Positions 43,337-51,574 of a DNA stretch of 64,000 bases are shown piece by piece; positions within the stretch are counted from its first letter, which is position 1; the number at the start of each line of letters is the position of its first letter. The translations under genes were made by a program, and so were the position numbers. The stretch comes from JBHFEI01 sp041928815 (GTDB taxonomy: Bacteria > Pseudomonadota > Alphaproteobacteria > Rhizobiales > Rhizobiaceae): the NCBI RefSeq assembly GCF_041928815.1, contig NZ_JBHFEI010000010.1, positions 145,834 to 209,833 on the forward strand, given 5' to 3'. A model generated the notes under the pieces. It ran no database searches. It was not told the DNA's origin and worked only from the letters and a program-made list of their open reading frames with translations.

Positions 43337-44068
43337 CTATCGCGGCCGGAGGGCAAGCAACGCGCCCTTGAGCGCGCCGACCGCGGCCCGGCCGGTGCGC
43401 CGCGCGCCGGCCATCTCGAAGCCGAAGGCGGCAAGGCGCGGATCGCCCCCGACAGGCAGGGCGCAGGAGGCATGGATCTCCGTGACGGCAAGGCGCGGCA
43501 ACAGCCGCGCAAGCGTGTCGACGCGGATGCCGGCGCCGGGCATGATCGAGATACGGCCCGCGGCCCGGGCGACCATCGCCTCCAATGCGTCGATGCCCTC
43601 GACCGCCGTCCTCTGGCCGCCGGAGGTGAGGATGCGCTCGAAGCCGAGGGCGACGGCGCTGTCGACGGCCTCGGAAAGGTCGGGAGAAAGATCGACGGCG
43701 CGGTGCAGCGTCCGCCCGAGAGGGCCGGCCTCCTGCGAAAGACGGGCGAGGACCGCCGTGTCGAGCCGACCGTCGGGCCGCGATGCGCCGAGGACCACGC
43801 CGGCGAGCCCGACGTCGCGCGCCGCTGCGATATCGTCGCTCATGACCGCCAGATCCGCGTCGCCATAGACGAAGCCGCCGCCGCGCGGCCGGATCATCGC
43901 ATAGGCCGGCACCGGTGCCGCCGCCGCGCGCGCCATCAGCCCGCGCGAGGGGGTGAGCCCGCCGAGCGCCAGCGCCGAGCAGAGCTCGATCCGGTCGGCG
44001 CCGCCTGCGACCGCCGCCGCCAGCCCTTCGGCGTCGTCGACGCAGACTTCGAGGAGAACCGTGCTCAT
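43337..44068 (-). CDS. cutC: CutC family protein
   Basis: 243 residues, TIM-barrel of the CutC family: LLEVCVDDAEGLAAAVAGGADRIELCSAL split normally, LGGLTPSRG, MIRPRGGGFVY, LHRAVDLSPDL, ILTSGGQRTAVEG and IMPGAGIRVD. Traditionally called a copper-homeostasis protein, but that role is doubtful in many species. Here its start overlaps the end of the ROK sugar-kinase gene and it adjoins nagA, so a job in amino-sugar metabolism deserves thought. The open frame upstream of 44068 is a shadow of the ROK gene. Confidence 0.9.
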   Translation of the reverse strand: MSTVLLEVCVDDAEGLAAAVAGGADRIELCSALALGGLTPSRGLMARAAAAPVPAYAMIRPRGGGFVYGDADLAVMSDDIAAARDVGLAGVVLGASRPDGRLDTAVLARLSQEAGPLGRTLHRAVDLSPDLSEAVDSAVALGFERILTSGGQRTAVEGIDALEAMVARAAGRISIMPGAGIRVDTLARLLPRLAVTEIHASCALPVGGDPRLAAFGFEMAGARRTGRAAVGALKGALLALRPR

Positions 44069-44985
44069 GCCGCGTCGAGCGCCATCAGCGCGGCACCGAT
44101 CAGCCCAGGCTCGAGGCCCGCCGCGGCCGCCTGGCAGGTGCCGGGCACGACCAGCGGCCGTTCGAGGCGCCTGAGGATGCGGGCCCGCACGCAGGCGTCG
44201 AGCGCGGCGATCAGTGGCGCGGCATGCGACAGCCCGCCGCCGACCGGGACGATCGACGCCCCGGTGATGTTGACCGCCAGCGCCAGCGGCGAGGCGAGGA
44301 GATCGACGAGGATGTCGATGATGCGCGTGGCCCGGGCGTCGCCCGCCTGCCAGGCCGAAACGATCGCCTCGCTCGACAGATCGGCGGCATGAAGCATCCG
44401 GTGCAGACGCTCCATGCCGCGCGCGCCGCCGAGCGTGTCGACGCAGCGGCTCTGCCCGCAGGGACAGGCAAGGGAGGGGATCTCGACGGGGGGCGTGCCG
44501 GCGCTGGCCGCGACCGCCGGGCCATGGCCCCATTCGCCGGCGAAGCCGCCATCGCTGTTGACGAGGCGCCCGTCGACGACGAGCCCGCCGCCGACGCCGG
44601 TGCCGAGGATGATGCCGAAGACGATGCGATGGCCGCGGCCCGCGCCGAGGCCCGCCTCGGCGACGGCGAAGCAGTCTGCGTCGTTGGCGACGATCACCGG
44701 GATGCCGAGCCTTTCGCCGAGATCGGCGGCGAGCGGCCGCCCGTCGATGCAGGGAATGTTGGCGCAGGTCAGCCGGCCGGTTTCCGGATCGGTGACGCCC
44801 GCGATCGACAGAGCGACGCGGCGCACCCGCCCGCCCGCCGCGGCGACGAAACCAGCGAGGGCGGCGACGAAGGCGTCGAAATCATGCGCGGGTGTCGCCA
44901 TGCGCCCGAGTGCGGCGATGCTGTCGCGGTCCTGCGCGGCGGCGGCGCGGATCGCCGTGCCGCCAATGTCGAAGCAGACGATCAC
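44065..44985 (-). CDS. ROK-family sugar kinase (GlcNAc/ManNAc/glucose type)
   Basis: 306 residues. ATP motif CFDIGGTAIRAA at the very start, NDADCFAVAEAGLGAGRG, ILGTGVGGGLVVDG, the zinc motif CPCGQSRCVDTLGG and IVPVGGGLSHA. The family phosphorylates GlcNAc, ManNAc or glucose. Translation is assigned to a GTG at 44985 with GGGAGA eight bases ahead; ATGs at 45018 and 45054 lack a ribosome site. Forms a two-gene unit with cutC (4 bp overlap). A second amino-sugar kinase in the region besides the BadF-type one implies a different substrate or anomer. Confidence 0.87.
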   Translation of the reverse strand: MIVCFDIGGTAIRAAAAQDRDSIAALGRMATPAHDFDAFVAALAGFVAAAGGRVRRVALSIAGVTDPETGRLTCANIPCIDGRPLAADLGERLGIPVIVANDADCFAVAEAGLGAGRGHRIVFGIILGTGVGGGLVVDGRLVNSDGGFAGEWGHGPAVAASAGTPPVEIPSLACPCGQSRCVDTLGGARGMERLHRMLHAADLSSEAIVSAWQAGDARATRIIDILVDLLASPLALAVNITGASIVPVGGGLSHAAPLIAALDACVRARILRRLERPLVVPGTCQAAAAGLEPGLIGAALMALDAA

Positions 44986-45163
44986 GATCGCGTCTCCCGG
45001 ATGGCGTTCGCCGGCCATAGCGCCGATCCGACCGCCGCGCAAGGATGGCCGCACCGAGGGAATATGCGCATCGCCGCAGGCTGCGGCACTTTAAACGGCG
45101 CGGCCTGCCCCCTAGATCGTCTCGGACCGGAAACCGGGCGATGCCCACCGAGACGGAGATACC

Positions 45164-45904
45164 ATGATCCTCGATGCCGCCCGGCGCTCGCTCGCCAATC
45201 TGATCGCGCCGGAGACACGCCCGGTCGTGTGGAAGGTGATCGGCCTGACGCTGCTGATCCTCCTCGCCCTCTGGTTCGCGCTGCGCGAGACCTTCCTCCT
45301 CTTCGCGCTGCCTTGGATCGGCGGCTACCTGCCGGCGAATGCCGAGTGGAGCGGCTGGCTCACCTTCTTCCTTGGGCTTTTTGCCAGCATCGGCATCGCG
45401 CTCGCGTTGGCGATGCTGCTCGGGCCGGTTTCGGCGCTGACGGCGGGCTTCTTCCTCGACGACGTCGCCGAGACCGTGGAGCGGCGCGACTATCCCGGCG
45501 ATCCGCCCGGCGCGGCGCTGCCGCTTGGCACCGCCATCCTCGGCACGCTCGGCTTCCTCGGCGTCGTCATCCTCGGCAACATCGTGGCGCTGTTCCTGCT
45601 GCTCATCCCCGGCGTCAATCTCGTCGCCTTCTTCCTCGTCAACGGCTACCTGCTCGGGCGGGAATTCTTCGAGTTCGCCGCGATGCGCCACAGGCCGCCA
45701 GCGCAGGCCCGCCTGTTCCGCGCCAGGCACCGGGGCACGGTCTTCCTCGCCGGGCTTCTGCTCGCCGCCTTTCTCGCCGTGCCGGTCCTCAACCTGCTGA
45801 CGCCGCTGTTTGCCGCCGGTATGATGGTGCACCTGCACAGGGCGCTCTCGCAGCGCGACCCGCAATTTGCCGCCAGCCTGCCGAAAAGGGAGATCGCCGC
45901 GTGA
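45164..45904 (+). CDS. EI24/CysZ-like integral membrane protein
   Basis: 246 residues with about four to five long hydrophobic segments (24-45, 62-100, 120-155, 185-215). Pattern matches the EI24/CysZ family (FFLDDVAETVERRDYPG, NLVAFFLVNGYLLGREFFEFAAMRHR). CysZ members move sulfate; rhizobial homologues are uncharacterised. The stop codon overlaps the GTG start of slyX (GTGA). Divergent from the ROK gene. Confidence 0.83.
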   Translation: MILDAARRSLANLIAPETRPVVWKVIGLTLLILLALWFALRETFLLFALPWIGGYLPANAEWSGWLTFFLGLFASIGIALALAMLLGPVSALTAGFFLDDVAETVERRDYPGDPPGAALPLGTAILGTLGFLGVVILGNIVALFLLLIPGVNLVAFFLVNGYLLGREFFEFAAMRHRPPAQARLFRARHRGTVFLAGLLLAAFLAVPVLNLLTPLFAAGMMVHLHRALSQRDPQFAASLPKREIAA

Positions 45905-46113
45905 GCGAGGACGACAACCGACTGACCCGCCTCGAGGAGCTCGCCGCCCACCAGGCGAAGACGATCGAGGAGCTTTCCGACCAGCTCGCCGGGCAGTGGC
46001 GGACGATCGAGCAGATGCGGGCGAAGCTCGACCGGCTGGCCGAGCGCTTTCTCGCGATGGAGGAGGCGGCGCTCGACGCGCCCCCGGCCAACCAGCGCCC
46101 GCCGCATTACTGA
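45901..46113 (+). CDS. slyX: SlyX family protein
   Basis: 70 residues from a GTG start: SEDDNRLTRLEELAAHQAKT then IEELSDQLAGQWRTIEQMRAKL, a coiled coil, and the SlyX end PPANQRPPHY. Function unknown. Coupled to the membrane-protein gene by a 4 bp overlap; too short and internal to a longer spurious frame, so easily overlooked. Confidence 0.87.
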   Translation: MSEDDNRLTRLEELAAHQAKTIEELSDQLAGQWRTIEQMRAKLDRLAERFLAMEEAALDAPPANQRPPHY

Positions 46114-46134
46114 GCGCCGCCGGTCGAACCCATG

Positions 46135-46164
46135 AAAAAGCCGCCCCTCGCAGGGAAGGGCGGC
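46135..46164 (-). terminator. Terminator of the BMP gene
   Basis: On the minus strand GCCGCCC … GGGGCGGC forms a 7-8 bp stem followed by TTTTT (46139-46135), 30 bp after the stop codon of the BMP-family gene. It faces the end of slyX and may serve both directions. Confidence 0.82.
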
Positions 46165-46196
46165 CCGAATGCGCGGAACGGAACGACCGGAAGCCG

Positions 46197-47189
46197 TCAG
46201 TAGGGGCAGGCCTCGTCGGTCATGTAGTCGTGCACCTGGATGGTGCCGGCAATGATGTCGGCCTTGGCCTTGTCGACGGCGGCCTGCATCTCCGGCGTGA
46301 TCAGCGCCTTGTTGTTGTCGTCGACCGCATAGCCGACGCCGTCCTCTTTCAGTCCCAGATTGGAGATGCCGAAGGCGAACGTGTCGTTCTTGGCCGAGGT
46401 GAAGGCGTCGTAGACGGCGACGTCGACGCGCTTCAGCATCGAGGTCAGCACCTTGCCGGGCTGCAGCATGTTCTGGTTGGAATCGACGCCGATGCCGAGC
46501 TTGCCCGCATCGGCCGCCGCCTGGAGAACGCCGACGCCGGTGCCGCCGGCCGCGTGATAGACGACGTCCGACCCCTGGTCGATCTGCGACTTGGCGATCT
46601 CGCCACCCTTGACCGGATCGTTCCAGGCGTCCGGCGTCGTGCCGGTGAAGGCTTCGAGCACCTTGATGTCGGGGCCTGCCGCCTTGGCGCCGCCGATATA
46701 GCCGCAGGAGAACTTGTGGATCAGCGGAATGTCCATGCCGCCGACGAAGCTGACGGTCTTGGTCTTGGAGGCGAGGCCGGCCAGAAGTCCGACGAGATAC
46801 GAGCCTTCCTGTTCCTTGAAGACGACCGACTTCACGTTCGGCTTGTCGACGACCATGTCGATGATGGCGAACTTGATGTCCGGATATTCGGCCGAGACCT
46901 TTTCGAGCGCGGCGGCCCAGGAGAAGCCGGCCATGACGATCGGGTTGTTGCCGTCGCCGGCGAAGCGCCGCAGCGCCTGCTCGCGCTGCGCGTCGTTGGC
47001 GATCTCGAACTCGCGATAGGCGATGCCCGACTCGGCCTTGAACTTTTCCGCGCCGTTATAGGCCGCCTCGTTGAACGACTTGTCGAATTTTCCGCCGAGG
47101 TCGTAGATGATCGCCGGCTTGATGTCGGCGGCGAGCGCCGTGGCCGACATCATCGATGCGGCAAGGAGACCGAGAAGGGTTTTTTTCAT
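46197..47189 (-). CDS. BMP-family (PnrA-like) substrate-binding protein
   Basis: 330 residues, signal peptide 1-21 (LLGLLAASMMSATALA). Basic membrane protein/nucleoside-binding fold: YDLGGKFDKSFNEAAYNGAEKF split normally, IVMAGFSWAAALEKVS, GGMDIPLIHKFSCGY, VVYHAAGGTGVGV and VGYAVDDNNKALI. Likely binds purine nucleosides or related ligands in the periplasm. No ABC permease or ATPase is adjacent, so it is an orphan here and the transport components must be elsewhere. No lipobox; own terminator follows. Confidence 0.88.
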   Translation of the reverse strand: MKKTLLGLLAASMMSATALAADIKPAIIYDLGGKFDKSFNEAAYNGAEKFKAESGIAYREFEIANDAQREQALRRFAGDGNNPIVMAGFSWAAALEKVSAEYPDIKFAIIDMVVDKPNVKSVVFKEQEGSYLVGLLAGLASKTKTVSFVGGMDIPLIHKFSCGYIGGAKAAGPDIKVLEAFTGTTPDAWNDPVKGGEIAKSQIDQGSDVVYHAAGGTGVGVLQAAADAGKLGIGVDSNQNMLQPGKVLTSMLKRVDVAVYDAFTSAKNDTFAFGISNLGLKEDGVGYAVDDNNKALITPEMQAAVDKAKADIIAGTIQVHDYMTDEACPY

Positions 47190-47404
47190 TGTCGAGCCCT
47201 GTTGTTCCGTTTGATCTTCTTTGTCCTCCCGCGGGATCTCGTCTCACTGGAGATCGCGGCGCCACCGCGCGAGCGCGCACGGCCGGCGCCGGCATCCTTG
47301 CATGGTCCGGCTGAAAATTCACCCGGAAATTTCTCAAACGGTAAAACAGGAAACCTGCCTGAAAGCCGGCCACGATGCCGCATTTCATAGCTTTTTCAGC
47401 CTTG

Positions 47405-48058
47405 TCACGCACCGATCGGGCAGCTGACCCCGGTTCCGCGCAGGCCGCAATAGCCGTTCGGGTTTTTCGCCAGATATTGCTGGTGCTCGGCTTCCGCGAA
47501 ATAGAACGGCCCGGCCGGAGCGATCTCTGTGGTGATGCGCCCCTTGTGGCCGCGCGCGGCAAGCGCGGCCTGGTAGCGCTCCCGCGCCGCCTCGGCGGCT
47601 GCCTGCTGCCCGGCGTCGCTGGTGTAGATCGCCGAGCGATAGGTCGTACCGATATCGTTGCCCTGGCGCATGCCCTGGGTCGGGTCATGCTCCTCGAAGA
47701 AGGTCTTGAGCAGGGTTTCGAGCGGGATCGCCGCCGGATCATAGACGACGAGCACCACTTCCGCGTGGCCGGTCAGGCCGGTGGTGGTCTCCTGATAGGT
47801 CGGATTCTTCGTCAGCCCGCCGGAATAGCCGACGGCGGTGACATAAACCCCCGGCAATTTCCAGAAGAGACGCTCGGCGCCCCAGAAGCAGCCCATGCCG
47901 AGCAGGATCGTCTCGAGTCCCTCGGGATAGGGGCCTTTCAGCGGCCGGTCGTTGACCGCGTGAGTGGGCGCGGTCGGAAGGGGGGCCTCGCGGCCGGGAA
48001 GCGCGCTTCCCGCATCCGGCATCACCGTCTTCTTGTTAAACATATCGCTCAGAAACAT
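47405..48058 (-). CDS. msrA: Peptide-methionine (S)-S-oxide reductase MsrA
   Basis: 217 residues. Catalytic Cys57 in MGCFWGAERLFW, substrate motifs GYSGG and EHDPTQGMRQGND, resolving Cys residues in YCGLRGTGVSC at the end. Repairs oxidised methionine using thioredoxin. Length is typical of the longer rhizobial MsrA with an N-terminal 45-residue leader. Preceded 51 bp upstream by a small membrane-protein gene on the same strand. Confidence 0.95.
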   Translation of the reverse strand: MFLSDMFNKKTVMPDAGSALPGREAPLPTAPTHAVNDRPLKGPYPEGLETILLGMGCFWGAERLFWKLPGVYVTAVGYSGGLTKNPTYQETTTGLTGHAEVVLVVYDPAAIPLETLLKTFFEEHDPTQGMRQGNDIGTTYRSAIYTSDAGQQAAAEAARERYQAALAARGHKGRITTEIAPAGPFYFAEAEHQQYLAKNPNGYCGLRGTGVSCPIGA

Positions 48059-48109
48059 AAGCTACCTCCTGACGGACAGGGTTGGAACGGGACGAACGTG
48101 GCCGCCGGT

Positions 48110-48421
48110 CTAAGGCGCGGCGGGTACGCCCTTCGGCGCCCCCCGGTATCCGGCGATCCACAGGAGCAGGGACAGCCCCAGAAGCACGGCGAAGGCTGGC
48201 GCCTCGAAGGCCTGCCGCGCGGCCGGCTGCAGGAAGGAGGGCAGGCCGCCGGCCGGCCCTGCGAGACGCGCCGCCGGGTTGCCGCCGACGAACGACAGGA
48301 GATCGACAAGCGATGTCATCGCCGGCATCGACAGCGCGACCGAGCGGATGGCGTCGATCGTTCCGGCTGCAACCGCCGCCGCGAGCGCGACGAGGCTTGC
48401 AAGCCGCATCATGAAACGCAT
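48110..48421 (-). CDS. Small conserved membrane protein, function unknown
   Basis: 103 residues. N-terminal helix MMRLASLVALAAAVAAGTIDAIRSVA (about 4-29) and a C-terminal helix APAFAVLLGLSLLLWIAGYR (about 72-92) with a Pro/Gly-rich loop between. GGAAGG about eight bases before the ATG supports translation. Proteins of this look are frequent in rhizobia; I cannot assign a role. Same orientation as msrA and possibly co-transcribed. Confidence 0.65.
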   Translation of the reverse strand: MRFMMRLASLVALAAAVAAGTIDAIRSVALSMPAMTSLVDLLSFVGGNPAARLAGPAGGLPSFLQPAARQAFEAPAFAVLLGLSLLLWIAGYRGAPKGVPAAP

Positions 48422-48644
48422 GGGGTGCCTTCCTCGACCGCACCGGCGCAGACCTGTCACGCCTGGCACCGAAGATAGGAAGTGATGACGACGATGACAA
48501 TGGCGAAGGCGCGTTCTGGCGATCTGCGCGCGCCGTCGTCAAACCGTCAGATTCCGGTTGATCCCTGGCGCAACCTCGGTATATATCGCGCCCGTCAGCA
48601 GGGGATTTTCTCCTGGGCGAACGGCATGATCCGGCCTGCGGGCC

Positions 48645-50408
48645 CTACGAAATGCAGTCTCCCCGATAATCTGACGCCGGCCGCACGATGCGAACGGAAA
48701 CGGACAGGTGGCCGAGTGGTTTAAGGCGCACGCCTGGAACGCGTGTGTACGTGAAAGCGTACCGAGGGTTCGAATCCCTCCCTGTCCGCCATTTCAGTCC
48801 CAAAGTGGGCACACCGATTCCCGCCGATTTCCCGCTAGAGACCGAAGTAAGGGCGCGCAGCAGTTCGCCCTTCGATCCTATGATGCGAACGTTGCCTTCT
48901 CCGACTTCGACGCGTTGGGCAAATGCGCGCAGATGATCCCGCCGGTAGCCGCCGCCCTCCTGCCTGAGCCGACGCCGCGCGGTCGTGGCGAACTTTCGTA
49001 AAACGGCCGGCGTCACCGCCATGCTGCCGGAGCTTTCGAGCATGGCCTGTGCTCGCTCGGAATCGACTTGCGCTTGGTCGCGTAGCGCCCGCAGGGCGAC
49101 GACGCGCTCCTTCAAGGCCGGATCGTTCAGATCGGCCACGCCCGCTTCGATGGCCTCGTAGAGGCGTTTCAGGCGAAGCTCGGTCTCGGCCGCGCGCCGG
49201 TTCAACTCGGCGATATGCTCCCTGCGCCGATCCGCCCGCTCCTCGCGTCGATCGAGGATCGAGGCCAGGATCTCCTCCAGCCGCTCGGGCTGGAGCAGCC
49301 GGTTCTCAATATGGTCGCAGACGATGGCGTCGAGTTGCGGCATCGGGATCGAGCGGCCGGAGCAGCCGGTCTCGCCCTGCCGGGCCTTGATCGAGCAGGT
49401 GTAATAGCGATAGCGCCCGCCCTTGCCGGTGCGGAGTGTCATGGCTCCACCGCACTTCTCACAGAAGCAGATGCCTGTCAGCAGGGTCGGCCCGCTGACG
49501 ACACGCGGCGGCGTGACCTTGGAGTTGCGGACCCGCAAATGCTCCTGCACGGCATCAAATGTCTCCTGATCGATCAGGCGCGGCACCGGGACGACGACGA
49601 TTTCGCTGACCGGCTTCAGCACCTTGGACTTGGAGCGCTTGTTGAACTCATGCTCCCCGATATAGGTGCGTCGGGTCAGAATGCGGTGAAGCTGGCCGAT
49701 GCCCCAACGCCCACCGTCGCGGGTGAAGATACGGTTGCGGTTGAGATGATTCACGATGGCCTTGACGCCCATCGGGCCTGAGCCGCCTTCGCCCTGGAGA
49801 GCGAGCCGATAGATCAGCCGCACCGTGTCTGCGTGCAACGGGTCGATCTCCAGCTTCTTCTTGGTCTTGGAGCCGCGTTGCTCGGCTGCGACGATGCGAT
49901 AGCCGATCGGCGGAAGAGCGCCGTTCCAAAAGCCCTGTCGGGCATTCTCCTTCAGGGCGCGCATGACATGCTTGGCGTTCTCCTTCGACTGATATTCGTC
50001 GAAGAGCGCCATGATCCGCCGCATCATGTCGTGGATCGGATCGTCGCCCAGTTCCTGTGTGATGGACACGAGCCGGACGCCATTCTTGGCGAGCTTCCGG
50101 TAGTAATATTCCATGTCGAAGGCGTCGCGGAAGAAGCGCGAGAAGCTGTGAACCAGCACCACGTCAAACGGTGCGGGCTTGGACGTGCCCGCTTCGATCA
50201 TGCGCTGGAACTCGGGCCGGCGATCGTTGGTGGCGGTATTGCCCGGCTCCACGAAGGTTTCGACAAGCTGATACCCGCGCGCCTCGCACCAGGCTTCGCC
50301 CTGCCGACGCTGGTCAGGGATCGACACATCATGCTCGGCCTGCCGCGCGGTGGAAACGCGCAGGTAAAGGGCGGCACGGGTGGCGACCAGCGGAGATTCT
50401 TTATTCAT
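48645..50408 (-). CDS. Large serine recombinase (ICE integrase) reading through antisense tRNA-Ser
   Basis: 587 residues as annotated. Resolvase domain (about 9-150) with catalytic Ser19 in YLRVSTARQ and SFSRFFRDAFDMEYY; recombinase domain (about 165-270); zinc ribbon with CFCEKCGG and CSIKARQGETGC; coiled coil (about 385-450). Integration into the tRNA leaves the gene without its own stop: the last 50 or so residues (starting WRTGRDSNPR) are encoded by the antisense strand of tRNA-Ser and by host DNA beyond it. AAGGAGA precedes the ATG, which overlaps the regulator gene by 8 bp. Serine recombinases at tRNA sites are less common than tyrosine ones. Confidence 0.9.
   Translation of the reverse strand: MNKESPLVATRAALYLRVSTARQAEHDVSIPDQRRQGEAWCEARGYQLVETFVEPGNTATNDRRPEFQRMIEAGTSKPAPFDVVLVHSFSRFFRDAFDMEYYYRKLAKNGVRLVSITQELGDDPIHDMMRRIMALFDEYQSKENAKHVMRALKENARQGFWNGALPPIGYRIVAAEQRGSKTKKKLEIDPLHADTVRLIYRLALQGEGGSGPMGVKAIVNHLNRNRIFTRDGGRWGIGQLHRILTRRTYIGEHEFNKRSKSKVLKPVSEIVVVPVPRLIDQETFDAVQEHLRVRNSKVTPPRVVSGPTLLTGICFCEKCGGAMTLRTGKGGRYRYYTCSIKARQGETGCSGRSIPMPQLDAIVCDHIENRLLQPERLEEILASILDRREERADRRREHIAELNRRAAETELRLKRLYEAIEAGVADLNDPALKERVVALRALRDQAQVDSERAQAMLESSGSMAVTPAVLRKFATTARRRLRQEGGGYRRDHLRAFAQRVEVGEGNVRIIGSKGELLRALTSVSSGKSAGIGVPTLGLKWRTGRDSNPRYAFTYTRVPGVRLKPLGHLSVSVRIVRPASDYRGDCIS
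48702..48791 (+). tRNA. tRNA-Ser (anticodon GGA), integration site of the conjugative element
   Basis: 90 nt class II tRNA: starts GGACAGGTGGCCGAGTGG, anticodon arm CACGC-CTGGAAC-GCGTG with GGA, long variable arm GTACGTGAAAGCGTAC, T arm GGGTTCGAATCCC and encoded CCA. The mobile element begins at or just inside its 3' end, which stays intact. A direct repeat of the 3' end should mark the far side of the element, outside the window. Confidence 0.96.
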
Positions 50409-50802
50409 CGGCGGTCTCCTTCGGGCGTGAGGCTTTGCGCCGTGGATTGGCGAGCGCCAGTTCCAGCACGACGCGATCATGGATGAGTTTGGGAGCGAGT
50501 TTCTTGCCGCTACGCTCCATGCGGATAAGGCCGTAACCGACCATCGCTTTGAGCGTGCGTGAGAGGTTGGATTTTGCACGGCCGGTCAGTTCGGCCAGCG
50601 CATCGAGCGAATCCGGCTCCTGCTCAGCGATCAGGCACAGCATTTCGCGGTTGGGTGCCGACAAGACCTTGGAGAAGGATTCCGTCGAGATGAACCAGAC
50701 TTTGGGATCGTCGGGCGACGGCTGTTCCTCGCCGCGCGCGATGCGTAGCGTCCGGGCCTTCATTTCCTCTGTATCGGCAATGCCGATCTTCAGCGTGGTC
50801 AT
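50401..50802 (-). CDS. Winged-helix DNA-binding protein (HVO_A0114/MarR-like)
   Basis: 133 residues. Helix-turn-helix region about 60-105: NREMLCLIAEQEPDSLDALA, AELTGRAKSNLSRTLKAM, then a wing YGLIRMERSGKK. Resembles the HVO_A0114/MarR-type regulators often paired with recombinases. Translationally coupled to the recombinase (8 bp overlap), so it probably controls integration and excision. Start at 50802 (MTTLKIGIAD) is preferred; ATG at 50847 is possible. The promoter upstream is overlapped by a 21 bp palindrome. Confidence 0.75.
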   Translation of the reverse strand: MTTLKIGIADTEEMKARTLRIARGEEQPSPDDPKVWFISTESFSKVLSAPNREMLCLIAEQEPDSLDALAELTGRAKSNLSRTLKAMVGYGLIRMERSGKKLAPKLIHDRVVLELALANPRRKASRPKETADE

Positions 50803-50875
50803 GGCGCGCAGCCTCCGCAGGGGCACTCGCCGACCGACAAAGGACATCAGGCGGCGAAGCCGATATTCGCCATGA

Positions 50876-50904
50876 CAGTTATCATAGTAATATAACTATT
50901 TCAA
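50876..50904 (-). promoter_or_regulatory. Promoter and operator of the regulator-recombinase unit
   Basis: On the minus strand TTGAAA (50904-50899), 17 bases, TAACTG (50881-50876). The spacer and -10 are covered by an inverted repeat AGTTAT-N9-ATAACT (50877-50897) in an AT-rich patch unlike its surroundings. A likely autorepression site for the winged-helix protein. Confidence 0.55.
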
Positions 50905-50933
50905 GGAAATTCGCTCTACTCTATCGAACCGGA

Positions 50934-51203
50934 TCAGCCGGGCTTGCCGAACAGTTCGTCGATAATGTCGCCGAACCACGCCTCGAACAGGTCGATCTCG
51001 GCCTCAGTTACGGGCACGCGCTCGGGCCAATCGTCGGAGACGGTCCAGTGATCGACCGATGGCTGCGTGCCACGTCCTTTCGCGACCGGCGCTTCGGGGG
51101 ATATCGGCATATCCTCATCGATGTAATCGTATAGGTCGTCGGGCAGGTTGCCGGAGACGGCACGCGTCCGACGCCGGTTCTTGGTGGCTTGGCGTCGAGA
51201 CAT
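50934..51203 (-). CDS. Hypothetical acidic protein of the element
   Basis: 89 residues: a basic N-terminus (SRRQATKNRRRTRAVSG) followed by an acidic body (DDLYDYIDEDMPISPEAP, EAEIDLFEAWFGDIIDEL). No recognised domain, signal peptide or membrane segment. The frame is open further upstream as a shadow. It lies between the trb cluster and the recombinase module and might be an accessory or antirestriction-like small protein; no function can be assigned. Confidence 0.55.
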   Translation of the reverse strand: MSRRQATKNRRRTRAVSGNLPDDLYDYIDEDMPISPEAPVAKGRGTQPSVDHWTVSDDWPERVPVTEAEIDLFEAWFGDIIDELFGKPG

Positions 51204-51331
51204 GAACTCACCGTCCGGTTGGATATGCAGTCGTGGGTTCCCCGATCGGAATACGCGGCACTGCGCCGCCCCATCATCCTGCGGGGTTTGGCGACCGCGT
51301 GAAGTCGATATTATGCGATACCTTGATCGCC

Positions 51332-51574
51332 TCATGCGATCGGAGTGCCGGCCGATGGCGTCCCACGCCGCGCCTTGGCGAAGCCGCGATCGGTGGCGAT
51401 GAAGCGTTCCAGCATGGGGACGATCAGGCGGACGGGATCGGTCGGCTGTTGCCCCGCCTCGCGGCCCAGGATTTCGGCATAGTCGATCAGGTCGCGGTGC
51501 AAGCTGGCGGGCAGCTCCAGCGTGACCTTTATGGGCTTGTCGTCGGCGATCGGGCCGAGCTTCAGCTTGGTCAT
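51332..51574 (-). CDS. DUF2274 domain-containing protein
   Basis: 80 residues: TKLKLGPIADDKPIKVTLEL then PASLHRDLIDYAEILGREAG and LIVPMLERFIATDRGF. DUF2274 proteins follow trbI in most chromosomal trb clusters and look like small ribbon-helix-helix DNA-binding proteins. It overlaps trbI by 4 bp (ATGA), so it belongs to the transfer operon. Role unknown. Confidence 0.88.
   Translation of the reverse strand: MTKLKLGPIADDKPIKVTLELPASLHRDLIDYAEILGREAGQQPTDPVRLIVPMLERFIATDRGFAKARRGTPSAGTPIA

Noticed and set aside
41902..43512. Minus-strand frame of 536 codons opposite nagA
   Set aside because: Arg-rich shadow without motifs; nagA is clear on the other strand.
48688..49001. Plus-strand small frames beginning in tRNA-Ser (WPSGLRR / FKAHAWNAC types)
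   Set aside because: Translations of the tRNA gene itself; such peptides are a familiar annotation artefact.
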